A DNA stretch of 64,000 nt from Pseudomonas fluorescens (GTDB lineage Bacteria > Pseudomonadota > Gammaproteobacteria > Pseudomonadales > Pseudomonadaceae). The notes under the pieces were generated by a model that saw nothing but the letters and a program-made list of their open reading frames with translations, was not told the DNA's origin and made no database searches. The position numbers were made by a program, and so were the translations under genes. This document shows positions 8,236-16,018 of the stretch, in pieces. The stretch covers positions 4,325,501 through 4,389,500 of the forward strand of contig NZ_LR134318.1 of NCBI RefSeq assembly GCF_900636825.1, given 5' to 3'. The stretch's first letter is position 1, and each line of letters begins with the position of its first letter.

Positions 8236-8255
8236 TTTCAGTTTTTCAACTGAAA
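8236..8255 (-). promoter_or_regulatory. Hairpin in the acpP leader
   Basis: TTTCAGT and ACTGAAA form a short perfect stem in the fabG-acpP gap, about 65 bp upstream of the acpP start. The region around it (8280-8340) is AT-rich and likely promoter DNA, but I cannot fix -35/-10 boxes. The role, mRNA stability or regulation, is only a guess. Confidence 0.35.
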
Positions 8256-8365
8256 GCTTCACTCCTCAAACCCTGCGACCCTCTGCCTATAAATAGATTG
8301 CAGCTTTATAACGGATTTTAGACAGCTCGTATGACATTTTTTTGAAGCAATCCGTCACATTTTAC

Positions 8366-9109
8366 CTACATGTACATCCCACCGTTCACCGGGATTGTAG
8401 CCCCGGTAACGTATGCCGCACCGTCGGATGCAAGAAAAGCGACCACGGACGCGATCTCTTGAGCTTGTCCCAGACGACCCAGCGGAATCTGCGTCTGCAA
8501 GGCTTCACGCTGTGCTTCAGGCAGCTCACGTGTCATATCGGTGTCGATAAACCCTGGGGTTACCGAGTTCACCGTAATCGAACGCGAACCGACTTCACGC
8601 GCCATCGCACGGCTGAAACCTTCCAGACCGGCCTTGGCGGCTGCATAGTTTACTTGGCCGGCGTTGCCCATGGCACCCACCACCGAGCCAATACTGATAA
8701 TTCGACCCCAACGCGCTTTGGTCATGCCGCGCAGAACGCCCTTGGACAAGCGATACAGACTGTTCAGATTGGTATCGATCACGTCGTACCATTCGTCGTC
8801 TTTCATGCGCATCATCAGGTTATCGCGGGTGATACCGGCATTATTGACCAGAATCGCCACTGGCGCACCGAACTGTTCCTGAATGCCCGCCAGTACCGCG
8901 GTGACCGATTCGTCGCTGGTGACATTGAGTTCGAAGCCTGCACCCTGAATACCGTTTTCCTTCAGGGTTGCGGCGATACGCTCAGCGCCCGACGCGGAAG
9001 TCGCAGTGCCAACGACAATGGCGCCCTGACGACCCAGTTCCAGCGCGATGGCCTGGCCGATCCCGCGACTTGCACCGGTGACCAGTGCAACTTTACCTTG
9101 CAAACTCAT
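8366..9109 (-). CDS. fabG: 3-oxoacyl-[acyl-carrier-protein] reductase
   Basis: NADPH-dependent short-chain reductase of the fatty-acid elongation cycle, 247 residues. MSLQGKVALVTGASRGIGQAI carries the nucleotide-binding TGASRGIG. NNAG appears as NNAGITRDN. The catalytic triad is in ISIGSVVG (Ser) and QVNYAAAKAG (Tyr and Lys). The start is ATG 9109 with AGGAG about nine bases upstream; upstream in-frame codons are not conserved. It follows fabD by 16 bp. Confidence 0.97.
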   Translation of the reverse strand: MSLQGKVALVTGASRGIGQAIALELGRQGAIVVGTATSASGAERIAATLKENGIQGAGFELNVTSDESVTAVLAGIQEQFGAPVAILVNNAGITRDNLMMRMKDDEWYDVIDTNLNSLYRLSKGVLRGMTKARWGRIISIGSVVGAMGNAGQVNYAAAKAGLEGFSRAMAREVGSRSITVNSVTPGFIDTDMTRELPEAQREALQTQIPLGRLGQAQEIASVVAFLASDGAAYVTGATIPVNGGMYM

Positions 9110-9125
9110 GCAAGTTTCTCCTGAT

Positions 9126-10064
9126 TCAGGCTTGCGCTGCGCGAGCGGCAGCGAAAGCATCTGGGGTATTGAGGTTGGAAGTCGCAACGCCTTCGGCGCA
9201 ACGTTTGTTCAGACCTGCCAGCACTTTGCCGGGGCCACACTCGACCAGATTGGTTGCGCCCTTGGCGGCCAGCGTCTGCACCGACTCGACCCAGCGCACT
9301 GGCTTGTACAATTGTTCCAGCAGATCACGCTTGAGGGTTTCCAGATCGGCCGGCACTTGCGCGCTGACGTTCTGGACGACCGGGATCTGCGGCGCTTGCC
9401 AGTCAATGGCAGCGATCGACTCAGCAAAACGCTCGGCAGCCGGGCGCATCAGCTCGCAGTGCGACGGCACGCTCACCGGCAGCGGCATGGCACGCTTGGC
9501 GCCACGCGCCTTGCAGCCTTCGATGGCGCGTTCGACAGCGGCCTTGGCACCGGCAATTACAACCTGGCCCGGAGAGTTGAAGTTGACCGCGCTGACGACG
9601 TCGCCTTGCGCAGCTTCTGCGCAAGCGGCCAGCACGTCCGCGTCTTCCAGACCGAGGATCGCGGCCATGCCGCCCTGCCCGGCCGGAACCGCTTCCTGCA
9701 TCAGTTGACCGCGACGCTCAACGAGCTTCACTGCGTCAGCCAGCGTCAGGCTGCCAGCCGCCACCAGCGCACTGTATTCACCCAGGCTGTGACCGGCGAC
9801 AAAGGCCGGACGCGCGCCACCTTCTGCCAGCCACAAACGCCACAGCGCGATGGATGCAGTCAGAATGGCCGGTTGGGTTTTGTCAGTTTGATTGAGCAGT
9901 TCTTCCGGACCCTGTTGGGTCAGCGCCCACAGGTCATAACCCAGAGCCTCAGAGGCTTCTTTGAAAGTTTCGAGGATCAACGGATATTCCGCGCCCAGCT
10001 CGGCCAGCATGCCGAGGGACTGCGAACCCTGTCCTGGAAAGACGAATGCGAGGGAAGCAGACAT
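9126..10064 (-). CDS. fabD: Malonyl CoA-acyl carrier protein transacylase
   Basis: Transfers malonyl from CoA to ACP to start elongation. 312 residues from ATG 10064. FVFPGQGSQSLGML is at the N-terminus, the nucleophile elbow is VAGHSLGEYSALVAAG (Ser near residue 92), and the catalytic His is in VSVPSHCELM. It ends with the conserved GPGKVLAGLNKR. A purine-rich AGGGG lies about nine bases upstream of the start. It sits between plsX and fabG in the standard cluster order. Confidence 0.97.
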   Translation of the reverse strand: MSASLAFVFPGQGSQSLGMLAELGAEYPLILETFKEASEALGYDLWALTQQGPEELLNQTDKTQPAILTASIALWRLWLAEGGARPAFVAGHSLGEYSALVAAGSLTLADAVKLVERRGQLMQEAVPAGQGGMAAILGLEDADVLAACAEAAQGDVVSAVNFNSPGQVVIAGAKAAVERAIEGCKARGAKRAMPLPVSVPSHCELMRPAAERFAESIAAIDWQAPQIPVVQNVSAQVPADLETLKRDLLEQLYKPVRWVESVQTLAAKGATNLVECGPGKVLAGLNKRCAEGVATSNLNTPDAFAAARAAQA

Positions 10065-10101
10065 GTAACAAGCCCCTAATGATCTTGTCGTCGAAAAAGC
10101 A

Positions 10102-10117
10102 CGTCCCGTTTGGGACG
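10102..10117 (-). promoter_or_regulatory. Small hairpin in the plsX-fabD gap
   Basis: CGTCCC-GTTT-GGGACG, a perfect 6-bp stem with a 4-base loop, located 38 bp upstream of fabD in the 123-bp gap after plsX. No T-run follows. It may be a leader or partial attenuator structure. Confidence 0.35.
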
Positions 10118-10187
10118 CAAGAAACTGACAGTTTGGATGGCCCATTGAACCGGGCGGTCACATTTAAGCATTGTCCGACGAAAACGC

Positions 10188-11198
10188 CTAAGACAACAGA
10201 TCCTCCAGACGACCGTGAAGACGCTCAGGCAGGTTCTCCTGAATCTCGATCAACGCCCGCTGAATCGCACTCTGGAAGCCCTGAACGCCGGCAGAACCGT
10301 GACTTTTCACGACAATGCCCTGCAGACCGAGAAAGCTCGCGCCGTTATGTCGCGCGGGGGCCAGATCAGCCTGCAAACGTTTCATCAAAGGCAGCGCCAG
10401 GGCGCCGACAGCGCGGGAGGCGAAGTTTTTCTTGAACAAGGCCTCGATCCGGGCGGCGATCATGGTCGCCAGGCCCTCGCTGGACTTCAGCAGAATATTG
10501 CCGACAAAGCCGTCACACACCACCACGTCAGCTTCGCCGCGGTACAACCCGTCACCCTCGATGAAACCGGTGTAGTTGATGCCGCGCGCGGCCTGCAACA
10601 GCGTTGCTGCCAGCTTGACCTGCTGATTGCCTTTGATGTCTTCGGTACCGATGTTCAGCAGCGCGACGCGCGGGCGATGGATGCCCAGCGTCTGCGCCGC
10701 CACCGAACCCATCACCGCAAACTGCAGTAAGTGCTCGGCGCTGCAATCGACATTGGCACCCAGGTCCAGCAACTGGCAATAACCCTTCTGTGTCGGAATC
10801 GCCGCCACCATCGCCGGGCGATCGATACCCGGCAAGGTTTTCAGCACGAACCGCGACAGCGCCATCAACGCCCCGGTATTGCCGGCACTGACACAGGCCT
10901 GCGCCTTGCCATCACGTACCAGCTCCAAGGCGATACGCATCGATGAGTCTGGCTTGCCGCGCAAGGCTTGCGTCGGTTTTTCGTCCATGGTGATGACTTC
11001 GCTCGCCGGGACAATACTCAGGCGCGCGCGATCGGCAGCCGATTGGCCGTGGATCAATTCTTCAAGAAGGGAGGGTTGACCGACGAGGGTCAGATGCAGC
11101 GAGGGCGTAGCGGACAGGCAAGCAAGGCTGGCCTGAACAATGCTGCGGGGACCGAAGTCCCCGCCCATTGCGTCAATCGCGATGACTTGAGCGGACAA
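10188..11198 (-). CDS. plsX: Phosphate acyltransferase PlsX
   Basis: Makes acyl-phosphate from acyl-ACP for phosphatidic acid synthesis. 336 residues, usual length. It opens with QVIAIDAMGGDFGP, followed by SAGNTGALMALSRF, DLGANVDC, LLNIGTEDIKGN, GFIEGDGLYRGEADVVVCDGFVGN and GASFLGLQGIVVKSHG, all PlsX signatures. The start appears to be TTG (11196-11198), because the conserved N-terminus begins two or three residues before VIAIDAMGG and no ATG is available. It starts four bases after the rpmF stop, so coupling to rpmF is likely. Confidence 0.95.
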   Translation of the reverse strand: MSAQVIAIDAMGGDFGPRSIVQASLACLSATPSLHLTLVGQPSLLEELIHGQSAADRARLSIVPASEVITMDEKPTQALRGKPDSSMRIALELVRDGKAQACVSAGNTGALMALSRFVLKTLPGIDRPAMVAAIPTQKGYCQLLDLGANVDCSAEHLLQFAVMGSVAAQTLGIHRPRVALLNIGTEDIKGNQQVKLAATLLQAARGINYTGFIEGDGLYRGEADVVVCDGFVGNILLKSSEGLATMIAARIEALFKKNFASRAVGALALPLMKRLQADLAPARHNGASFLGLQGIVVKSHGSAGVQGFQSAIQRALIEIQENLPERLHGRLEDLLS

Positions 11199-11202
11199 GT
11201 GA

Positions 11203-11385
11203 TTACTCGTCAGCGCCCTTGTCGATCACTTTACGGCCACGGTATACGCCTTCTGGCGAAACGTGGTGACGCAGGTGAACTTCACCGGTGGTTTTTTCTA
11301 CAGACAGGGTGCTAGCCTCGAGAGCGTCGTGCGAACGGCGCATGTCACGGGCAGAGCGGGATTTTTTGTTCTGCTGAACAGCCAT
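11203..11385 (-). CDS. rpmF: 50S ribosomal protein L32
   Basis: 60-residue ribosomal protein. [20 protein letters not shown] is the family N-terminus; [22 protein letters not shown] and GVYRGRKVI follow. It lacks the Cys4 zinc motif, as in the zinc-free form common in gammaproteobacteria. It lies between yceD and plsX, the widely conserved arrangement that links ribosome and lipid synthesis. Confidence 0.98.
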
Positions 11386-11398
11386 AATTGATTAACTC

Positions 11399-11926
11399 CT
11401 AAACGTTTGGGTCACGCTTTAACTGCGCCAATACACTGAACGGGTTGGACCGCGTTACCTCGTCCTCGCTCGGTTCGGGCTCATCTGCTCCCGCCGGCTG
11501 CTGGCATTCTTCCGGATGATGAGCAGGCACAATAGGCAAGGCGAGCAGAAGCTCTTCCTCGACCAGTGACTGCAGATCCAATGGATCTTCGCCCAGTTCC
11601 AGCACGTCATAACCTTTCGGTAACGACTGGGTATTCGCACCCTCCTTCACTACAGCGTAACTGCATTCGCTGTGGATCGGCAGGGTGACCAGCTCAAGAC
11701 AACGCTGGCAAACCATTTTGACTTCGGTGTCGATAAAGCTGTGGATGACCACAGATTTACGTTCATCTCGTTCAAAAACGAATTTCGCCTGCACCGTACC
11801 GACATCGTCGGAAAGCGGGTCGCAGAGTCTCTTCAAATCGGCCAGCAGCAGCTCACCTTGAAGGGTGGTGCCACGGTCAGCCAATTTGCGCGGGTCAACG
11901 TGAGGTGGAATCGGGTCATTCAACAT
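11399..11926 (-). CDS. YceD/DUF177 family 23S rRNA accumulation protein
   Basis: 175 residues. The DUF177 core is visible: a central VCQRCLELVTLPI (residues about 72-84) with its conserved Cys-x-x-Cys, an acidic stretch, and ELGEDPLDLQSLVEEELLLALPIVPAHH typical of the C-terminal half. In E. coli the homologue affects 23S rRNA levels; the molecular action is unresolved. It starts at ATG 11926, is divergent from maf (105 bp apart), and ends 13 bp before rpmF, the usual pairing for this family. Confidence 0.9.
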   Translation of the reverse strand: MLNDPIPPHVDPRKLADRGTTLQGELLLADLKRLCDPLSDDVGTVQAKFVFERDERKSVVIHSFIDTEVKMVCQRCLELVTLPIHSECSYAVVKEGANTQSLPKGYDVLELGEDPLDLQSLVEEELLLALPIVPAHHPEECQQPAGADEPEPSEDEVTRSNPFSVLAQLKRDPNV

Positions 11927-12031
11927 AGGCGCAGCATTATAGGGATGCCCCCACCCTTGTCAAAGGAAATTGTGCCCTGTCCGTCACTTGCGTGCCTCCG
12001 CTAGAATCTGCACCTGCCTCAGGAGACGCGA

Positions 12032-12610
12032 ATGTTGCCTTTATTACTCGCTTCAAGCTCGACCTATCGCCGGGAATTGCTCGGCCGCCTGCATTTACCG
12101 TTCGTCTGCAGCTCGCCGGATATCGATGAAAGCCATCGCCCAGGCGAGCCGGCCATCGAACTGGTCAAACGCCTGGCCGAGCAAAAGGCCCGAGCGTTGG
12201 CCGACAGCCATCCCGCACATCTGATCATCGGCTCCGATCAGGTTGCCGTACTTGGCGATCAAATCATCGGCAAGCCGCACACCTTTGAAAAGGCTCGCGA
12301 ACAACTGATGGCCGCCAGTGGCGCAAGCGTGACCTTCCTCACCGGCCTCGCCTTGCTGAACAGCGAGACCGGCGCATGTCAGGTCGATTGCGTGCCGTTC
12401 ACCGTGCACATGCGCCAGCTGGATCAGGCGCGCGTCGAGCGCTACTTGCGCATCGAGCAACCGTACGACTGCGCTGGCAGCTTCAAGGCCGAGGGCCTGG
12501 GTGTGAGCCTGTTTCAGGCCACCGAAGGGCCTGACGCCAGCAGCCTGATCGGCCTGCCACTGATTCGCCTGATCGATATGCTGCTGGTTGAAGGCGTGCA
12601 GATTCCTTAA
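12032..12610 (+). CDS. Maf-type nucleotide pyrophosphatase (YceF-like)
   Basis: Hydrolyses modified or canonical NTPs, probably 7-methyl-GTP as for E. coli YceF. 192 residues. LLLASSSTYRRELLGRL is the Maf N-terminal signature, then SPDIDE, IGSDQVAVLGDQIIGKP (catalytic Asp region), and YDCAGSFKAEGLG. ATG 12032 follows AGGAG with a seven-base gap. It is the only plus-strand gene in the first 15 kb and diverges from yceD. A REPIN begins three bases after its TAA stop. Confidence 0.92.
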   Translation: MLPLLLASSSTYRRELLGRLHLPFVCSSPDIDESHRPGEPAIELVKRLAEQKARALADSHPAHLIIGSDQVAVLGDQIIGKPHTFEKAREQLMAASGASVTFLTGLALLNSETGACQVDCVPFTVHMRQLDQARVERYLRIEQPYDCAGSFKAEGLGVSLFQATEGPDASSLIGLPLIRLIDMLLVEGVQIP

Positions 12611-12613
12611 AGC

Positions 12614-12685
12614 AAAAGATCGCAGCCTTCGGCAGCTCCTACACCGATCTGTGCAGGAGCTGCCGTAGGCTGCGATCTTTGGATC
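12614..12685. repeat. REPIN 2
   Basis: Inverted REP pair: AAAAGATCGCAGCCTTCGG with CAGCTCCTACA on the left and GCAGGAGCTGCCGTAGGC then TGCGATCTTT on the right. It fills the gap between the convergent maf and sppA genes. Confidence 0.9.
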
Positions 12686-12696
12686 TTTACAGTGAC

Positions 12697-13686
12697 TTAA
12701 CGCAAAGAAGGTCCGTGGAAACCCATCCACATCGCCAGTTGCTCAGCCACGCTGGCGCCGAGCTTTTTCGAGAAGCGATCGAACGGCGATCCCTGCACAG
12801 TGAAATCCACCAGTTCTTTCTCGCCAATCACATCCCGAGCTACGGAACTGGCGCTGCCCAGACCATCGATCAAGCCCAACGGCAACGCCTGCTCGCCCGA
12901 CCAGACCAGTCCGGAAAACAGTTCCGGATGTTCCTTGTCCTTCAGACGATCACCACGCCCCTGCTTGACGCTGTTGATGAACTGTTTGTGCGTGGTATCG
13001 AGCACGCCCTGCCAGAACGCCGTTTCTTCAGGCTTCTGCGGCTGGAACGGATCGAGGAACGACTTGTGCTCACCCGAGGTGTAAGTGCGACGCTCGACGC
13101 CCAGTTTTTCCATGGTGCCGACAAAGCCGTAACCGGCCGCCGTCACGCCAATCGAACCGACCAGACTGGCCTTGTCGGCGTAGATCTGATCCGCCGCGCT
13201 GGCGATGTAATAGGCGCCGGACGCACCGAGATCGGAAATCACCGCATACAGCTTGATCTCCGGATGCAAGCCGCGCAGACGCTTGATCTCGTCATACACG
13301 TAGCCCGACTGCACCGGACTGCCGCCAGGACTGTTGATCCGCAGCACGACGCCTTTGACCTTCTTGTCCTCGAATGCCGCGCGCAGGCTGCCGACAATAT
13401 TGTCGGCACTGGCCGGCTCTTTGTCGGCAATCACGCCATCGATCTCGATCAATGCCGTGTAGTTCGGCCCGCGCGTAGCGCTCTTTTCCATGTCCATCAG
13501 CGGCGTGAACAGCAGCAGCGCCACAAACAGATAAACAAACGTCAGCAGCTTGAAAAAAATCCCCCAGCGCCGCGAACGACGCTGTTCCTGCACACCGGCC
13601 AACAGGGTCTTTTCCAATAGCTTCCAGCTTTTCGCGTCACCATCGTCGGCACTTGCCTTGGCCGGTGCTTTCCATTCGTCGGTCAT
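12697..13686 (-). CDS. sppA: Signal peptide peptidase SppA, short form
   Basis: Membrane-anchored serine/lysine peptidase that degrades cleaved signal peptides. 329 residues. A basic cytosolic N-terminus (QEQRRSRRW) precedes one membrane helix (about residues 43-63). GVVLRINSPGGSPVQSG, then DLGASGAYYIASAADQIYA with the catalytic Ser, SLVGSIGV, and TSGEHKSFLDPF with the general-base Lys follow. It is the single-domain form rather than the duplicated E. coli form. ATG at 13686; the HAD phosphatase gene ends 24 bp upstream. Confidence 0.93.
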   Translation of the reverse strand: MTDEWKAPAKASADDGDAKSWKLLEKTLLAGVQEQRRSRRWGIFFKLLTFVYLFVALLLFTPLMDMEKSATRGPNYTALIEIDGVIADKEPASADNIVGSLRAAFEDKKVKGVVLRINSPGGSPVQSGYVYDEIKRLRGLHPEIKLYAVISDLGASGAYYIASAADQIYADKASLVGSIGVTAAGYGFVGTMEKLGVERRTYTSGEHKSFLDPFQPQKPEETAFWQGVLDTTHKQFINSVKQGRGDRLKDKEHPELFSGLVWSGEQALPLGLIDGLGSASSVARDVIGEKELVDFTVQGSPFDRFSKKLGASVAEQLAMWMGFHGPSLR

Positions 13687-13710
13687 GCCATCTACCCCAG
13701 CAAAAACGTA

Positions 13711-14373
13711 TTAAGCCCGCTGCCCCAGCCAGGCATGCAATTCAGAAAAACGATCGATCGACAGGCACGGCTCGAACTGCTGCAACGATTCGATAGATTG
13801 CGCGCCATAACTGACCGCCACCGAATCCATCCCCGCGTTACGTGCCATCAGCAAATCGAAGGACGAATCGCCGACCATCAACGCCTGCTCCGGGCGTACC
13901 CCGCAATGGCTGACAATCTGCTCCAGCATCAGAGGGTGTGGCTTGCTGGCAGTTTCATCGGCAGCACGGGTGATATCGAAATAGTCTTCCCAGCCATTGG
14001 CCTTGAGCACGCGATCCAGGCCGCGACGATTCTTGCCTGTGGCCACCGCCAAGTGGTAGCCCTGCTCGCGAAACGACGCCATCGACTCGATCACGCCTTC
14101 GAACAACGGCGAAGGCACGGCTTCGGCAGCAATGTAGTGATCGGCGTAATACTCGCGGAACGCCAGCAATTCAACGTCGCTGATCTCGGGATAAAGCGTG
14201 CGAATCGCTTCCGGCAAACCCAGACCGATGATGCCCTTGACGGCAAAATCATCGCGCAACTCGAAGCCAGACCGCCCGGACGCCGAGTGCATGGCCTCGA
14301 CGATGCGATGGATGGAATCAGCGAGCGTGCCGTCCCAATCGAAAATCAGCAGTTTGTAATCAGATGGGCGCAC
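13711..14373 (-). CDS. HAD-IA family phosphatase (phosphoglycolate phosphatase-like)
   Basis: 220 residues. Motif I is LLIFDWDGTLADS (Asp nucleophile at about residue 11), motif II AVATGKNRRGLDR, motif III/IV KPHPLMLEQI and ALMVGDSSFDLLMARNAG. The helical cap lies at about residues 16-85. Substrate is not evident; homologues are labelled Gph-like. The GTG start at 14373 overlaps the rluC stop by 14 bp, and the order rluC-HAD-sppA matches P. aeruginosa PA2975-PA2973 as I recall it. Confidence 0.88.
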   Translation of the reverse strand: MRPSDYKLLIFDWDGTLADSIHRIVEAMHSASGRSGFELRDDFAVKGIIGLGLPEAIRTLYPEISDVELLAFREYYADHYIAAEAVPSPLFEGVIESMASFREQGYHLAVATGKNRRGLDRVLKANGWEDYFDITRAADETASKPHPLMLEQIVSHCGVRPEQALMVGDSSFDLLMARNAGMDSVAVSYGAQSIESLQQFEPCLSIDRFSELHAWLGQRA

Positions 14374-15319
14374 TCAATCGCTCCACAGTCTTGGCCCACA
14401 TCTCATCGACTGGGGCCTGCAAGGTCAGCTTGCCGCCATCCGGCAGCGGCACGGTCAACATGTAAGCGTGCAGAAACAGACGCTTGCCGCCCAGATCGCG
14501 AATCTCTTTGGTGAAGTCGTCATCGCCATACTTGCTGTCGCCGGCGATGCAATGCCCGGCGTGCAAGGTGTGAACGCGAATCTGGTGGGTACGACCGGTT
14601 ACCGGCTTGGCCTCTACCATCGTTGCGAAATCACCGAAGCGGCGCAGCACCTTGAACACCGTCAGGGCTTCCTTGCCTTCCTCGTTGACTTCGACCATGC
14701 GCTCACCGGAACGCAGGTTGCTCTTGAGCAACGGCGCGCGAACCTGCTTGATCGACGTCGCCCAGTTACCACGAACCAGCGCCATGTAACGTTTGTCGAC
14801 GCCATCACCGCGCAGTTGCTCGTGCAAATGACGCAACATGCTGCGTTTTTTGGCAATCATGAGCAGGCCGGAGGTGTCACGGTCGAGACGGTGAACCAGC
14901 TCCAGCTCCTTGGCATCGGGACGCAACTGACGAAAGGCTTCGATGACGCCAAAATTCAAGCCGCTGCCACCATGAACCGCAATGCCGGCGGGCTTGTTGA
15001 TCACGATCAGGGCTTTGTCTTCGAAGACAATCGAGGCTTCCAGGCGCTGCAGCAGACCCTGCGCAAGCGGGACCGGCTCGTCCCGCTCAGGCACGCGAAC
15101 TGGCGGCACGCGCACGATATCGCCGGCCTGCAGCTTGTATTCGGGCTTGATCCGACCTTTGTTCACGCGCACTTCGCCTTTGCGCAAAATGCGGTAAATC
15201 AAGGTCTTGGGCACGCCTTTGAGCCGGGCGAGGAGAAAATTGTCGATTCGTTGGCCGGCATACTCCGGCGAGACTTCAAGCAGTTGAACGCCTGGAGTCG
15301 AAGGGGCAGTAGTTGTCAT
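14360..15319 (-). CDS. rluC: 23S rRNA pseudouridine synthase RluC
   Basis: RluA-family synthase that modifies 23S rRNA (positions 955, 2504 and 2580 in E. coli). 319 residues. It has an N-terminal S4 domain (QRIDNFLLARLKGVPKTLI, KGEVRVNKGRIKPEYKL), then VINKPAGIAVHGGSG, the catalytic Asp in ELVHRLDRDTSGLLM, and GRTHQIRVHTLHAGHCIAGD. I chose ATG 15319 because the upstream in-frame extension is non-conserved and runs through the divergent promoter of rne. It overlaps the HAD phosphatase gene. Confidence 0.94.
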   Translation of the reverse strand: MTTTAPSTPGVQLLEVSPEYAGQRIDNFLLARLKGVPKTLIYRILRKGEVRVNKGRIKPEYKLQAGDIVRVPPVRVPERDEPVPLAQGLLQRLEASIVFEDKALIVINKPAGIAVHGGSGLNFGVIEAFRQLRPDAKELELVHRLDRDTSGLLMIAKKRSMLRHLHEQLRGDGVDKRYMALVRGNWATSIKQVRAPLLKSNLRSGERMVEVNEEGKEALTVFKVLRRFGDFATMVEAKPVTGRTHQIRVHTLHAGHCIAGDSKYGDDDFTKEIRDLGGKRLFLHAYMLTVPLPDGGKLTLQAPVDEMWAKTVERLSAPI

Positions 15320-15347
15320 GCCGCGGATGATAACAATTTTTATGGAA

Positions 15348-15376
15348 TTGAAGCACTTAATCATTGCTGCTATAGT
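15348..15376 (+). promoter_or_regulatory. Predicted sigma-70 promoter of rne
   Basis: TTGAAG (15348-15353), exactly 17 bases, then TATAGT (15371-15376). Transcription would begin near 15383, giving a leader of about 636 nt before the rne ATG. It lies just upstream of the divergent rluC start. Confidence 0.7.
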
Positions 15377-15382
15377 CGCGAA

Positions 15383-16018
15383 CGCCGCCAAAAGCGGCCT
15401 GGACAGCGGAACCACGGTCAAAGACCGGCCCTGACCAACGCAATTCACCAGGGCGCGAGGCCGTCCTACGGGGCTTTCGCTACGTAACGGTGGAGTTTGC
15501 AGTTGTAACGAGCGCAGGTGACATGAGGCCTGAATTACACCGTCGAGCAGAGTTTTTACTCGCCTGACAGGCACACATTCGAGGCCAGTTCACAAAGTGC
15601 AGTCAGCTGCGGATGACCCCGAGCGAACGCTTCGGAAACATCGCCTGAATTAGCCATGATGCGTGACCTCCCCTTTCGGAGCTCACGGTAAATGCCAACC
15701 CGCTGCGGATTCTGCGCGCGGCAGCACCCGAATTATCAGGGATACGTGTAGGGTGGAGATGCACAACCGCCGGACTGTGTAGCAATAGGCTTTATCAAGA
15801 CGCTTCATCTCGTCCACAGCCGCTGGTTGATTCCTCCTCCTGACTGAGTGCTTAAGTAGCCACAGCAAGCAGGACGCGTACGTCGCGATATCGGCCCAAT
15901 TGGTCGTACATCGCTGGACACGGGAATGGCCAACCACTCCCGACGCACCTGACACCGACCGTGAGAAGTCGTGTGTGCCGAACGCCGTTTCCGGCAGCCC
16001 GGAAACCGACGGTACTAC
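15383..16018 (+). ncRNA. Long 5' leader of rne, probable autoregulatory region
   Basis: About 636 nt with no supported ORF between the predicted promoter and the RNase E start. It contains several self-complementary GC-rich stretches, for example CCGTTTCCGGCAGCCCGGAAACCG-type pairing near 15987-16010. In E. coli the rne leader is structured and is cut by RNase E to limit its own synthesis. A conserved Pseudomonas motif named rne-II has been described upstream of rne. That this leader contains that motif is inference. Confidence 0.6.
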
